Shown piece after piece: positions 1-6,611 of a stretch of 7,901 nt of DNA. Below the pieces are notes generated by a model. The model ran no database searches and was not told the origin of the DNA. It saw nothing but the letters and a program-made list of their open reading frames with translations. Position 1 is the stretch's first letter. The number at the start of each line of letters is the position of its first letter. The stretch is from Cytophagales bacterium (lineage in GTDB: Bacteria > Bacteroidota > Bacteroidia > Cytophagales > Cyclobacteriaceae), in the NCBI GenBank assembly GCA_003500135.1, contig DNTA01000296.1, positions 378-8,278 of the forward strand, read 5' to 3'. The translations under genes and the position numbers were made by a program.

Positions 1-126
1 ATGCGTCAGCACTCGCTTCCTTCAGATTCCACCTCGCAATGGACACCCTTGCCTTTAGCTAACACTTCCTACTGCCAAGTGTGTTCGGGACTTGCACCCT
101 ATAGTTATCGCCCATGCCGGGCACAC
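1..126 (-). mobile_element. 5' end of a group II intron (class C type), truncated by the window edge
   Basis: Read on the minus strand, the segment begins at 126 with GTGTG, the conserved 5' start of group II introns. It continues with GCCCGGCATGGGC, then GGGTG..AAGTCCC, GGCAAGGGTGTCC and GGTGGAATCTGAAGGAAG. These blocks are domain I landmarks that I recognise from bacterial group IIC introns, and they resemble the Oceanobacillus iheyensis intron as I remember it. Only about 126 nt is present. The remainder of domain I, the reverse transcriptase/maturase frame if any, and domains V and VI would lie beyond the left edge. The 5' splice site falls one base after a T7 tract that closes a terminator-like hairpin, which is the insertion preference known for class C introns. 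An open frame on the plus strand over this segment is not a gene. Class assignment is from memory of the family and from the insertion site. Whether the intron is full length cannot be seen. Confidence 0.85.
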
Positions 127-127
127 C

Positions 128-159
128 AAAAAAAGCCATCTTTAAGGATGGCTTTTTTT
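128..159. terminator. Symmetrical rho-independent terminator hairpin next to the group II intron
   Basis: A stem GCCATC (135-140) / GATGGC (147-152) with a 6-nt loop is flanked by A7 (128-134) and T7 (153-159). The hairpin therefore reads as an intrinsic terminator on both strands. On the minus strand its T-tract ends one base before the intron 5' splice site. On the plus strand it would stop transcription arriving from the left. No minus-strand gene is visible to its right, so before the intron arrived it probably served a plus-strand gene left of the window. Confidence 0.85.
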
Positions 160-327
160 GTGCAATTATCCTATTGAGCGTATTCCATACTTAATACTAT
201 TGGATGGTGCAATTTTAATTATAGAACATTTAATTGTACTTAACCATAAAAAATTGTGATCGTCAAAAGATAAGATGCTTCTATTCTGTTATCATTATAT
301 TTAAGCAGATTTTATATGTTGCAATAA

Positions 328-1247
328 ATGATATCAGTACGTTTTTATTTAGTTGTTCTGGTTGCGCTTCAGTTCATTTGTTTAGGGTTAAATGCCCGGG
401 CGCAACAAACGCGTTTACAATCTTTAGAAGATTCACTTTACAAAGTAAATTCGGCGCCTCAATTCATTGACCTCTTAAATGAACTGGGAAAAGAATATAT
501 TTTTGTTAATCCTACAAAAGCCTACAGCTACAGTGATTCAGCAAGAGTATTATCAGAAAAGATCAAAGTTTTTTCAATAGTTGACCACGATTTTAAAAGT
601 CCTATTAACACTCTTAAAGGATTTTCCGAATTGTTGGCCAATAATTTTGAGATGTTTAGCAAAGAACATGTCAAATCCACAACTCGTGATATAAAAAATT
701 ATTGGGCAATACCTTAAAAATGAGCAAAAACTTGCTCAAATGGGCCAAAAAACAACTTCATGGATGAAGTATTAACCCTGAAAAGTTTGACGTAAAAGAC
801 CCTCTGGAGGAAGTCGTCTCCTATTCTCATAACAGTATTGAAGATTAAAACATAAATGTGATCCAAAATTATGATCATAATTGCCATGCATATGCCGATC
901 GCAATCAAATCGAAGTCGCTATAAGTAACTTGATAGGAAACGCCTTAAAGTTCAGTCCTCCAGATAGTGAAATCAAAATAAAAGCAAATACCGCTGATGA
1001 TCTCATTTTAATAAGTATAAGTGATCAGGGAAAGGGAATGCCTCATGAGGTTTCCGATGATCTTTTCAAAGTTCGTGTCAACAGTATGAAAGGCACAAGT
1101 GGTGAAAAGGTGTCGGGCCTTGGCCTTATACTTTCATATGACTTTGTTCTGGCTAATGAGGGTAAAATATGGTTCAATAATAATTCAGGTAAAGGAGTGA
1201 CCTTCTCAATCGAACTCCCATCTCCAAATCCCAAACAATATTCTTAA
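328..1247 (+). pseudogene. Decayed TPR-type sensor histidine kinase with internal deletion, frameshift and two stops
   Basis: The frame opening at 328 encodes a signal peptide (residues about 1-26, ending ARA) and about 50 residues resembling the start of a periplasmic TPR sensor. At residue 80 (nt about 567) it jumps straight into a HisKA domain, FSIVDHDFKSPINTLKGF, with phospho-acceptor His87. The rest of the TPR repeats, the membrane helix and the linker are missing. The reading frame shifts within or near an A6 run at 693-698. The correct continuation then follows in frame 3 (LLKWAKKQLHG, then NPEKFDVKD and EEVVSYSHNSIED), interrupted by TGA at 765-767 and TAA at 846-848. From 858 the HATPase domain is intact: the N box near 927-941, DQGKGM at 1023-1040, GLGL at 1116-1127, ending at TAA 1245-1247. 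It once encoded a two-component sensor and is almost certainly non-functional. A sequencing error could explain the frameshift alone but not all the lesions. Confidence 0.88.
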
Positions 1248-1290
1248 AGACATCTTTCAAACTAATATTTCCGTATAATATATTGTGTAG

Positions 1291-1335
1291 ATGATATTCA
1301 ACATGATTTCTGCGAAGTAAGTTCGCTATCTTTTG
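1291..1335 (+). promoter_or_regulatory. Possible Crp/Fnr-type site and promoter for the first small His-rich gene
   Basis: An imperfect inverted repeat ATGAT-attc-AACAT (1291-1304) resembles the Fnr/Crp layout TTGAT-N4-ATCAA, with one mismatch in the inner TGAT/ATCA core. About 30 bases downstream lies TATCTTTTG (1327-1335), close to the Bacteroidota -7 element TAnnTTTG but with one extra base. The expected start of transcription, about 1339, would place the site near -41.5, the class II activator position. The element sits 20 bases before the ATG at 1355. No good -33 TTG box was seen, which would fit activator dependence. This is inference from spacing and motif only. Confidence 0.35.
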
Positions 1336-1354
1336 TACATATAACTTTACTGAA

Positions 1355-1567
1355 ATGAAAAAGATCATAACCATAATTCTTGCGGCATTTTTACCGGTAT
1401 TAACTGTATCTGCACATCCCGGACATGGCATTGTTGAGGAAGGCCCGCTGCATTATATACTCTCAATAGAGCACGTTGTGCCTATTGTTATTTTTGCATT
1501 TATCATATATTATTTCATCCGAACCATTTTGCAAAAAGACAGCTATAAGAACTCTCCCAGACATTGA
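1355..1567 (+). CDS. Small secreted or membrane-anchored His-rich protein, HupE-like N-terminal motif (copy 1)
   Basis: This is a 70-residue protein that I cannot name. A signal peptide covers residues 1-20 (KK, hydrophobic core, then VSA), so cleavage would leave His21 as the new N-terminus: HPGHGIVEEGPLHY. One hydrophobic segment (about 41-57) follows, then a short charged tail. Histidines 21, 24, 33 and 40 form Hx2Hx8Hx6H, and the last is preceded by Glu39, giving Hx5EH. HupE/UreJ nickel permeases are known for an N-terminal AHxGH region and an Hx5DH motif, so this looks like a miniature of that metal-binding region without the remaining membrane helices. The gene at 1662 is a clear paralogue with the same His spacing. 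Position just ahead of hypA suggests a part in nickel supply for hydrogenase, perhaps as a periplasmic or inner-membrane metal-binding peptide. Function is inferred. The gene itself is well supported by the conserved pair. Confidence 0.8.
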   Translation: MKKIITIILAAFLPVLTVSAHPGHGIVEEGPLHYILSIEHVVPIVIFAFIIYYFIRTILQKDSYKNSPRH

Positions 1568-1586
1568 TTTGACTCCCAAATCAATG
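1562..1586. other. 10-bp perfect hairpin at the end of the first small gene
   Basis: CATTGATTTG (1562-1571) and CAAATCAATG (1577-1586) are perfect inverted repeats around a 5-nt loop. The left arm contains the TGA stop (1565-1567) of the first small gene. The sequence after it, GGTTAATCTAATA, is not a proper T-tract, so this is at best a weak terminator. A 3' mRNA-stabilising hairpin or an attenuator between the two small genes is also possible. Confidence 0.6.
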
Positions 1587-1598
1587 GGTTAATCTAAT

Positions 1599-1645
1599 AT
1601 GATGAATATCATAGTTTATCGACCATGATATTCGGATATTATTTA
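1599..1645 (+). promoter_or_regulatory. Possible Crp/Fnr-type site and promoter for the second small gene and hyp operon
   Basis: ATGAT-gaat-ATCAT (1599-1612) has the exact TGAT-N4-ATCA core of Fnr/Crp-family sites. About 32 bases from its centre is TATTATTTA (1637-1645), a weak relative of the Bacteroidota -7 element. That spacing would put the site near -42 of a start at about 1647, some 15 bases before the ATG at 1662. The right half-site also belongs to a separate 9-bp inverted repeat, GAATATCAT (1604-1612) and ATGATATTC (1625-1633), with a 12-nt spacer. This could be a second operator or an RNA hairpin. The nonamer ATGATATTC recurs at 1291-1299 ahead of the first small gene. Confidence 0.38.
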
Positions 1646-1661
1646 CCAAAATCTCAGGACT

Positions 1662-1868
1662 ATGAAACGCACTATTTGGATTCTCAGTTTAATTTTAGCG
1701 GCATTTTCAGTAAATGCCCATGAAGGCCATGGTATTGTAGAACATGGGCCTGCTCATTATGTATTTACTCCCGAACACGGCATGTATACATTGGGCGTAG
1801 TTTTGATTATTGCAATACTTTGGTTTTTTGTTGTCAAATACAAGAAATCAAAAAAACGAAATGCATGA
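1662..1868 (+). CDS. Small secreted or membrane-anchored His-rich protein, HupE-like N-terminal motif (copy 2)
   Basis: This is a 68-residue paralogue of the protein at 1355. The signal peptide (residues 1-19) ends VNA, so maturation would expose His20. The mature part starts HEGHGIVEHGPAHY, followed by a hydrophobic segment at about 42-58 and a lysine-rich tail (KYKKSKKRNA) expected on the cytoplasmic side. Histidines 20, 23, 32 and 39 reproduce the Hx2Hx8Hx5EH pattern of copy 1, with an extra His28. Outside the motif the two proteins are quite different, so only the metal-binding-like part and the architecture appear constrained. The gene overlaps hypA by 8 bases (ATGCATGA at 1861-1868), which implies translational coupling and ties it to nickel insertion. 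A HupE/UreJ-like nickel-binding role is inferred. Copper or zinc binding cannot be excluded. Confidence 0.82.
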   Translation: MKRTIWILSLILAAFSVNAHEGHGIVEHGPAHYVFTPEHGMYTLGVVLIIAILWFFVVKYKKSKKRNA

Positions 1869-2202
1869 ATTATCTATTGCACTAAGTATAGTCGATATAG
1901 CTGAAAAAGAAGTAGCCAAAATAAAAGGCGAATCAGTAAGCGATATAGAGCTTGAAATCGGAAAATTAGCCGGAATAGAAAAAGAAGCGCTTGAATTCGC
2001 TTGGCCTGAGGCAATTAAAAACAGTGTGCTCAGCGAGGCGAATAGAGTGATTAGGTGGGTAGAGGCAGAAGCTATTTGTAATGAGTGCCAAAAAACATAC
2101 CCAATTAATGATCTATATGATATTTGCCCTCATTGCGGTTCGTATTTTAAAGGGATCAATAAGGGCAAAGAGCTTAAGATCAAATCATTGACAATTTGTT
2201 AA
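1861..2202 (+). CDS. hypA: Hydrogenase nickel insertion protein HypA
   Basis: This 113-residue protein is of standard HypA length. It delivers nickel to the hydrogenase large subunit together with the GTPase HypB, in the cytoplasm. The start at 1861 is fixed by the invariant MHELSIA N-terminus, in which Met1-His2-Glu3 forms the nickel site. The frame extends upstream to an earlier ATG at 1810, but those codons overlap the preceding gene and have no HypA counterpart. The structural zinc site is present as Cys73-x2-Cys76 and Cys89-x2-Cys92 (CPHCGS). The first pair is CNEC followed by Gln rather than the frequent Gly. The start codon overlaps the stop of the small His-rich gene, and hypB begins 16 bases downstream. 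Confidence 0.95.
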   Translation: MHELSIALSIVDIAEKEVAKIKGESVSDIELEIGKLAGIEKEALEFAWPEAIKNSVLSEANRVIRWVEAEAICNECQKTYPINDLYDICPHCGSYFKGINKGKELKIKSLTIC

Positions 2203-2218
2203 CCTAAATTTTTCAATC

Positions 2219-3007
2219 ATGTGTGCTACTTGTGGCTGCGATCAACCTGAAGATCATGTTAAAATCCTTTTGGCCGGAGAAAAAAGTGAAAAATCACATC
2301 ATCATGAACACCACCATTCGCATGATGGTCACCATCATCACGATCATACGGTGGTTGAACTGGAAAAGGATGTACTTCAGAAAAATAATTTACTGGCTGA
2401 ACGCAACAGAGGCTTCCTTCTTGCAAAAAACATTACCGCTTTCAATCTTGTAAGTTCTCCAGGGTCGGGCAAAACCACACTCCTGGTCCAAACGCTTAAA
2501 AAACTAATTCCGCAATTTAATGTAACGGTGATAGAAGGTGATCAGCAAACCATGAATGACGCTGATAAAATAGCGGAAACCAGTGCGAAGGTAGTACAGG
2601 TCAATACTGGCAAAGGATGTCACTTAGATGCACATATGGTACTACATGCCATTGAAAAACTACAACCGCAAAATGACTCCTTATTGTTTATCGAGAATGT
2701 AGGCAACCTGGTTTGTCCGTCATTATTCGATTTGGGTGAAAAAGAACGTGTTGTAATATTCAGTGTAACCGAGGGAGATGACAAACCCATTAAATACCCC
2801 ACGATTTTTGAAAGTGCTACAGCATGTGTTATACATAAAACCGACCTGTTACCCTATGTGGATTTTGACATTGAAAAAGCAAAGGATTATGCCTTAAGGG
2901 TCAATCCGAAACTGAAGTTTTTCGAGATTTCTTCTACAAAAGAAACCGGATTCGACGACTGGCTTAGCTATTTAAAAAATAATTTAACGGTACCCACTAT
3001 GACATGA
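2219..3007 (+). CDS. hypB: Hydrogenase nickel incorporation GTPase HypB
   Basis: This 262-residue SIMIBI-class GTPase stores nickel and passes it with HypA to apo-hydrogenase. The N-terminus MCATCGC is the high-affinity nickel motif (Cys2, Cys5, Cys7). Residues 27-43 contain 12 histidines, a nickel-storage stretch. The P-loop SSPGSGKTT lies at 79-87, and the EGDQQTMNDAD region follows at 106-116. Cys134-His135 and Cys166 form the metal site of the G domain. Switch and effector segments (ENVGNLVCP, SVTEGDDKP) are in place. The guanine-specificity motif reads HKTD at 206-209 where NKxD is usual. The stop overlaps the hypF start in an ATGA quartet at 3004-3007, so the two genes are translationally coupled. 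Confidence 0.97.
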   Translation: MCATCGCDQPEDHVKILLAGEKSEKSHHHEHHHSHDGHHHHDHTVVELEKDVLQKNNLLAERNRGFLLAKNITAFNLVSSPGSGKTTLLVQTLKKLIPQFNVTVIEGDQQTMNDADKIAETSAKVVQVNTGKGCHLDAHMVLHAIEKLQPQNDSLLFIENVGNLVCPSLFDLGEKERVVIFSVTEGDDKPIKYPTIFESATACVIHKTDLLPYVDFDIEKAKDYALRVNPKLKFFEISSTKETGFDDWLSYLKNNLTVPTMT

Positions 3008-5271
3008 CCTCATGGCACATCCACATAAAAGGAAGAGTTCAGGGAGTTGGGTTTAGACCTTTCATATACCGGATAGCAACTGAAAATCAACTGAAAGGGA
3101 CCGTTGCCAATACAACAGATGGTGTGCATATTAAGTTAAACAGCCTAAATGGCGAGTGGAAACAATTCGTAAAAAGGATAAGGCGTGAAGCTCCTTCCTT
3201 ATCCATCATTGAAAACATCTCGATAGAAAAAATATCAAATAAAAAATTTCCTGATTTTCGAATAATCCATAGCTCAAAGGACCAACCCGCCGACTTATTG
3301 ATTACGCCGGATTTTGCCATTTGTAAAACCTGTAGTGCCGAAATCAGGTCTGAAAATGATAGCCGCCATCGATACGCTTTCAACACCTGCACGTACTGCG
3401 GACCCCGCTATTCAATCATAAAAGCACTTCCGTATGACCGGGAAAACACCTCAATGGATGATTTTAAAATGTGCCCGAATTGTGAAACTGAATACAAAAA
3501 CCCGGTAAACAGAAGGTTTTATTCGCAAACCAATAGCTGCCCTAAATGTGGCATTGATTTAAGTTTATTTGTATCAGGCAAAAAAGTGGAAGGAACTACC
3601 CAGTACGATTTGATCAATAAAACAGCTCAACTTATTCGTACGGGGGGCATTGTTGCAGTGAAAGGGATCGGAGGTTATTTATTAATGGCAGATGCGTATA
3701 ATCAGAGGGCAATTGATGAGCTGAGAAATCGCAAGAAGCGACCTTACAAACCTTTTGCATTAATGTATCCTGAAAAGGCCTTACTTCAAAAGCATGTGTC
3801 TGCTGAAGTGTCTGATCGCGATTGGTATGCACCGGAAGCGCCAATCATTTTGTATGAACTCAACCCTATAGGAAAAAATACCTTAGCTATTGAAAGTATA
3901 GCACCGGGGCTTGATTCCATAGGAGTTATGCCCCCTTACGCCCCTTTGTTCATTTTGTTGCTGGACATACTTCAAAAGCCGTTAGTCGCAACCAGCGGCA
4001 ACCTGACCGGATCCCCCATTATATATGATGACGCTCTGGCTATGGAAGAATTATCAAAAATTTCGGATGCCATTCTGTTGAATGATCGAGAAATCGTACT
4101 GCCTCAGGATGATAGTGTTATTCGATATAGCCAAAAGTACCATCAAAAAATTTTATTGAGAAGATCCAGAGGCCTGGCGCCTACAATTTATAAGTCTCCT
4201 GTACCTAAAAATTACAGATCGAATACCGTTGCCTTTGGTGCATCTTTAAAAAGTGCTTTTGCCATTTGGGATGGCCGACATACCTATTGCAGTCAGTTTC
4301 TGGGCAATACCAGCCACCTGCTTTCACAACAAAACTTTGAACATACCTATAATCACCTCAGCGCCTTATTGTCTATTAGCCCCGATAAAATAGGTGTTGA
4401 TTTACACCCTGATTATTTCACTACGCATTTTGGCGAGCAGATAGCTGAAAGAAATGGAAGTCAGCCAGTTCGAATTCAGCATCATAAAGCTCATTTTGCT
4501 GCGGTGATGGCCGAAAATGATTTACTGGATCAGCAAGATCCTGTTTTAGGCGTCGTTTTCGATGGTACCGGATATGGGGATGATGGCCAAATCTGGGGAG
4601 GTGAATTCTTTGTTTATCGTGATGGGGAATTCGAGAGGTACTGGCATTTACCATATTATTCAAACCTTGGAAGTGACCGAATGGCAAAAATCAATCTTTT
4701 GCCTGCTTTAAGTCTTTTCCACCAATTTGATAATAGAGGCCTATTGATCAACGAGTTGGAAGCACTGCCAAAACAGATATATCAAAAACAACTCATACAA
4801 CCAAAAATTAAAACGAGCAGTGCAGGCAGGCTGTTTGATGCTGTGGCCTATTTAGCGGATCTAAATCACGAAAACACTTTTGAAGGTCAGGCAGCCATGT
4901 ATCTCGAACGTGCTGCTACAAAAGGACAACATGCCAATATTACCCGATTAAAAAGCCAGGGCCCGGAAGAACATTATTATCAGATGTTGACGCATATCTG
5001 GCAAATGTACAAGGAAAAGCCAACGGCAAATCAGATTGCCCTGCAGTTCCATTATCATTTGGCAGATTTAATCTATCTGTTATCTGAAAAAACAGGCATA
5101 GATAAAGTAGCTTTTAGTGGAGGTGTCTTCCAAAACGGCCTTTTAGTTGATCTGATAAAGGACAGGTTCTCTAAAAAGCTTAATTTGTATTGGCATAAGG
5201 AGTTATCGCCCAATGACGAAAATATTGCATATGGCCAACTGGCTATAATAAGCAGAAACTTAAACGGATAA
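3004..5271 (+). CDS. hypF: Carbamoyltransferase HypF (cyanide ligand synthesis)
   Basis: This 755-residue protein has full HypF length. It converts carbamoyl phosphate and ATP to carbamoyl-adenylate and transfers the carbamoyl group to the C-terminal Cys of HypE. Domains in order: acylphosphatase-like (about 1-90) with GRVQGVGFRPF, catalytic Arg18 and Asn36; two zinc fingers with Cys107/110/129/132 and Cys157/160/179/182; a YrdC-like domain (about 202-395) with KRPYKPFALM and TSGN at 330-333; and a Kae1-like carbamoyltransferase domain (about 405-755). The last has HHKAH at 493-497, FDGTGYGDDG from Asp520, and FSGGVFQNG at 704-712. All key residues seem intact. The start at 3004 gives the canonical N-terminus and an ATGA overlap with hypB. 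hypC follows after 3 bases. Confidence 0.97.
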   Translation: MTSWHIHIKGRVQGVGFRPFIYRIATENQLKGTVANTTDGVHIKLNSLNGEWKQFVKRIRREAPSLSIIENISIEKISNKKFPDFRIIHSSKDQPADLLITPDFAICKTCSAEIRSENDSRHRYAFNTCTYCGPRYSIIKALPYDRENTSMDDFKMCPNCETEYKNPVNRRFYSQTNSCPKCGIDLSLFVSGKKVEGTTQYDLINKTAQLIRTGGIVAVKGIGGYLLMADAYNQRAIDELRNRKKRPYKPFALMYPEKALLQKHVSAEVSDRDWYAPEAPIILYELNPIGKNTLAIESIAPGLDSIGVMPPYAPLFILLLDILQKPLVATSGNLTGSPIIYDDALAMEELSKISDAILLNDREIVLPQDDSVIRYSQKYHQKILLRRSRGLAPTIYKSPVPKNYRSNTVAFGASLKSAFAIWDGRHTYCSQFLGNTSHLLSQQNFEHTYNHLSALLSISPDKIGVDLHPDYFTTHFGEQIAERNGSQPVRIQHHKAHFAAVMAENDLLDQQDPVLGVVFDGTGYGDDGQIWGGEFFVYRDGEFERYWHLPYYSNLGSDRMAKINLLPALSLFHQFDNRGLLINELEALPKQIYQKQLIQPKIKTSSAGRLFDAVAYLADLNHENTFEGQAAMYLERAATKGQHANITRLKSQGPEEHYYQMLTHIWQMYKEKPTANQIALQFHYHLADLIYLLSEKTGIDKVAFSGGVFQNGLLVDLIKDRFSKKLNLYWHKELSPNDENIAYGQLAIISRNLNG

Positions 5272-5274
5272 GAT

Positions 5275-5502
5275 ATGTGTTTGGCTATTCCAGGTAAAAT
5301 AGAAAAAATAAAACCAAGTGAGGACCCATTGTTTACCACGGCTGTCGTACAAATAGGTGGGGTGACACAGGAGGTCAATATCTCAATGATCCCCAGTGCA
5401 AAAAAGGGCGACTACATACTCGTACATGTGGGTATAGGCATAAGCATCATTGACGAAGAGGAAGCGCAAAAAACATTACAAATGATTCAGGACCTGTCAT
5501 AA
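5275..5502 (+). CDS. hypC: Hydrogenase maturation chaperone HypC
   Basis: This 75-residue chaperone is of usual HypC/HupF length. It carries the iron centre with HypD and escorts it to the hydrogenase large subunit. The N-terminus MCLAIPGKI is the family signature. Cys2 becomes N-terminal after methionine removal and contacts iron. The conserved GDYILVHVG segment contains His51, the second functional residue of the family. The C-terminal helix DEEEAQKTLQMI is typical. It lies 3 bases after hypF and 11 bases before hypD, the family's complex partner. Confidence 0.96.
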   Translation: MCLAIPGKIEKIKPSEDPLFTTAVVQIGGVTQEVNISMIPSAKKGDYILVHVGIGISIIDEEEAQKTLQMIQDLS

Positions 5503-5513
5503 TTTCAAAAAAC

Positions 5514-6611
5514 ATGATCCGGCATATACATGAATACAGACAACCAGATTTGGTAAAAAAACTGATCCATCAAATTGATAAGGAGGTGACCCGGGATTGG
5601 TATATCATGGAAATATGCGGCGGTCAAACGCATTCACTGGTTAAAAATGGTATACTCGATATTTTACCGAAACAAGTCAATATGATACACGGGCCCGGAT
5701 GCCCTGTGTGTGTTACCCCTCAAAGCATAATTGACCTCGCCATTGAACTCGCATCAAGAAAGGATGTAGTGCTGTGTACTTATGGAGATATGGTGCGAGT
5801 GCCGGGAAAAAATGGTAGTCTGCTCAGCGCCAAAGCAAGGGGTGGACAAGTGAAAATATGCTATTCTCCACTGGAAGCGGTTCAATGGGCGAAAAGCCAT
5901 CCGGAAAAAGAAATTGTCTTTCTCGCGGTAGGGTTCGAAACCACATCTCCTGCCCATGCGCTTGCGCTATCTCAGGCCCGCAATTTGGGATTGCCAAATT
6001 TTTCCATGCTCCAATCCCACGTTTTAGTACCACCTGCCATGAAAGCCATTCTGGACGACCCCAACCATATCATCAATGGTTTTCTGGCTGCCGGTCATGT
6101 ATGTGCCATTTCAGGAATGCACGACTACTACGAAATTGCCAAAAATTATAAGGCACCCATTGTCGCTACCGGATTTGAACCTGTGGACTTGTTATGGGGC
6201 ATTCTAAAATGCGTGGAAATGCTCGAAAAAAATCAATTTGAGGTAACCAATCAATACGGCAGGGCTGTAGATATATCGGGTAATCAGGCGGCCCAACAAA
6301 TAAGTACTGAGGTTTTTGAATTATCGGATAAAGAGTGGCGTGGACTTGGGTGTATCCCAAATAGTGGTTTAAAGATAAAAACCAGCTATGAGGCTTATGA
6401 TGCGTTTAAAAAATTCAATCTTTCCCCGAAAAAAGAGGAAGAAAGTAAATGTGAAGCAGGTTTGGTCTTAAAAGGCCTTAAAAAGCCGAATGAATGCCCT
6501 TTCTTTGGACATGCCTGCACACCAGGGCAGCCCATGGGTGCGCCGATGGTCTCAAGCGAAGGAGCTTGTGCTGCCTATTACCATTACCATTATCAAAGTA
6601 TAAACACATGA
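5514..6611 (+). CDS. hypD: Hydrogenase maturation iron-sulfur protein HypD
   Basis: This 365-residue protein matches the usual HypD length. It is the scaffold on which the Fe(CN)2CO unit is built with HypC and HypE. Visible signatures are CGGQTH at 35-40, GPGCPVCVTP with Cys63 and Cys66 (the redox-active and iron-binding cysteines), GFETT near 140-150, and a C-terminal cluster region with Cys313, Cys328, Cys335 and Cys352 (the last three within ECPFFGHAC and GACAAYY), the expected [4Fe-4S] ligands. The protein ends in a tyrosine/histidine-rich tail after the last cysteine. The stop overlaps hypE in an ATGA quartet (6608-6611), which argues for coupled translation. No lesion is seen. Confidence 0.97.
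   Translation: MIRHIHEYRQPDLVKKLIHQIDKEVTRDWYIMEICGGQTHSLVKNGILDILPKQVNMIHGPGCPVCVTPQSIIDLAIELASRKDVVLCTYGDMVRVPGKNGSLLSAKARGGQVKICYSPLEAVQWAKSHPEKEIVFLAVGFETTSPAHALALSQARNLGLPNFSMLQSHVLVPPAMKAILDDPNHIINGFLAAGHVCAISGMHDYYEIAKNYKAPIVATGFEPVDLLWGILKCVEMLEKNQFEVTNQYGRAVDISGNQAAQQISTEVFELSDKEWRGLGCIPNSGLKIKTSYEAYDAFKKFNLSPKKEEESKCEAGLVLKGLKKPNECPFFGHACTPGQPMGAPMVSSEGACAAYYHYHYQSINT

Noticed and set aside
1..169. Open frame from the ATG at position 1
   Set aside because: It runs antisense through the conserved group II intron domain I and the terminator hairpin. The conservation is of RNA structure, not of protein.
858..1247. Stand-alone small ATPase-domain gene
   Set aside because: Readable kinase sequence continues upstream in the same frame past the stops at 846 and 765, so this is the tail of a broken histidine kinase.
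1248..1354. Nickel riboswitch or NikR operator before the small genes
   Set aside because: No GTATGA-N16-TCATAC-like pair and no recognisable riboswitch core was found. The leader is short and AT-rich.
1564..1584. TTGAT and ATCAA as an Fnr box
   Set aside because: The half-sites are exact but separated by 11 bases instead of 4, and they are explained by the longer perfect hairpin.
1810..1860. Upstream ATG extending HypA by 17 residues
   Set aside because: The extension lies inside the preceding small gene, and HypA function requires MHE at the N-terminus, which starts at 1861.
2297..2350. Repeat of CAT/CAC codons as a possible tandem DNA repeat
   Set aside because: It encodes the His-rich nickel-storage stretch of HypB and is irregular at the DNA level.
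3087..3392. Minus-strand open frames inside hypF, hypD and hypE
   Set aside because: They lie opposite strongly conserved coding sequence and show no recognisable domains.
6494..6607. Upstream ATG extending HypE by 38 residues
   Set aside because: It overlaps the conserved cysteine region of hypD in another frame. The ATG at 6608 gives the family N-terminus and an ATGA overlap.
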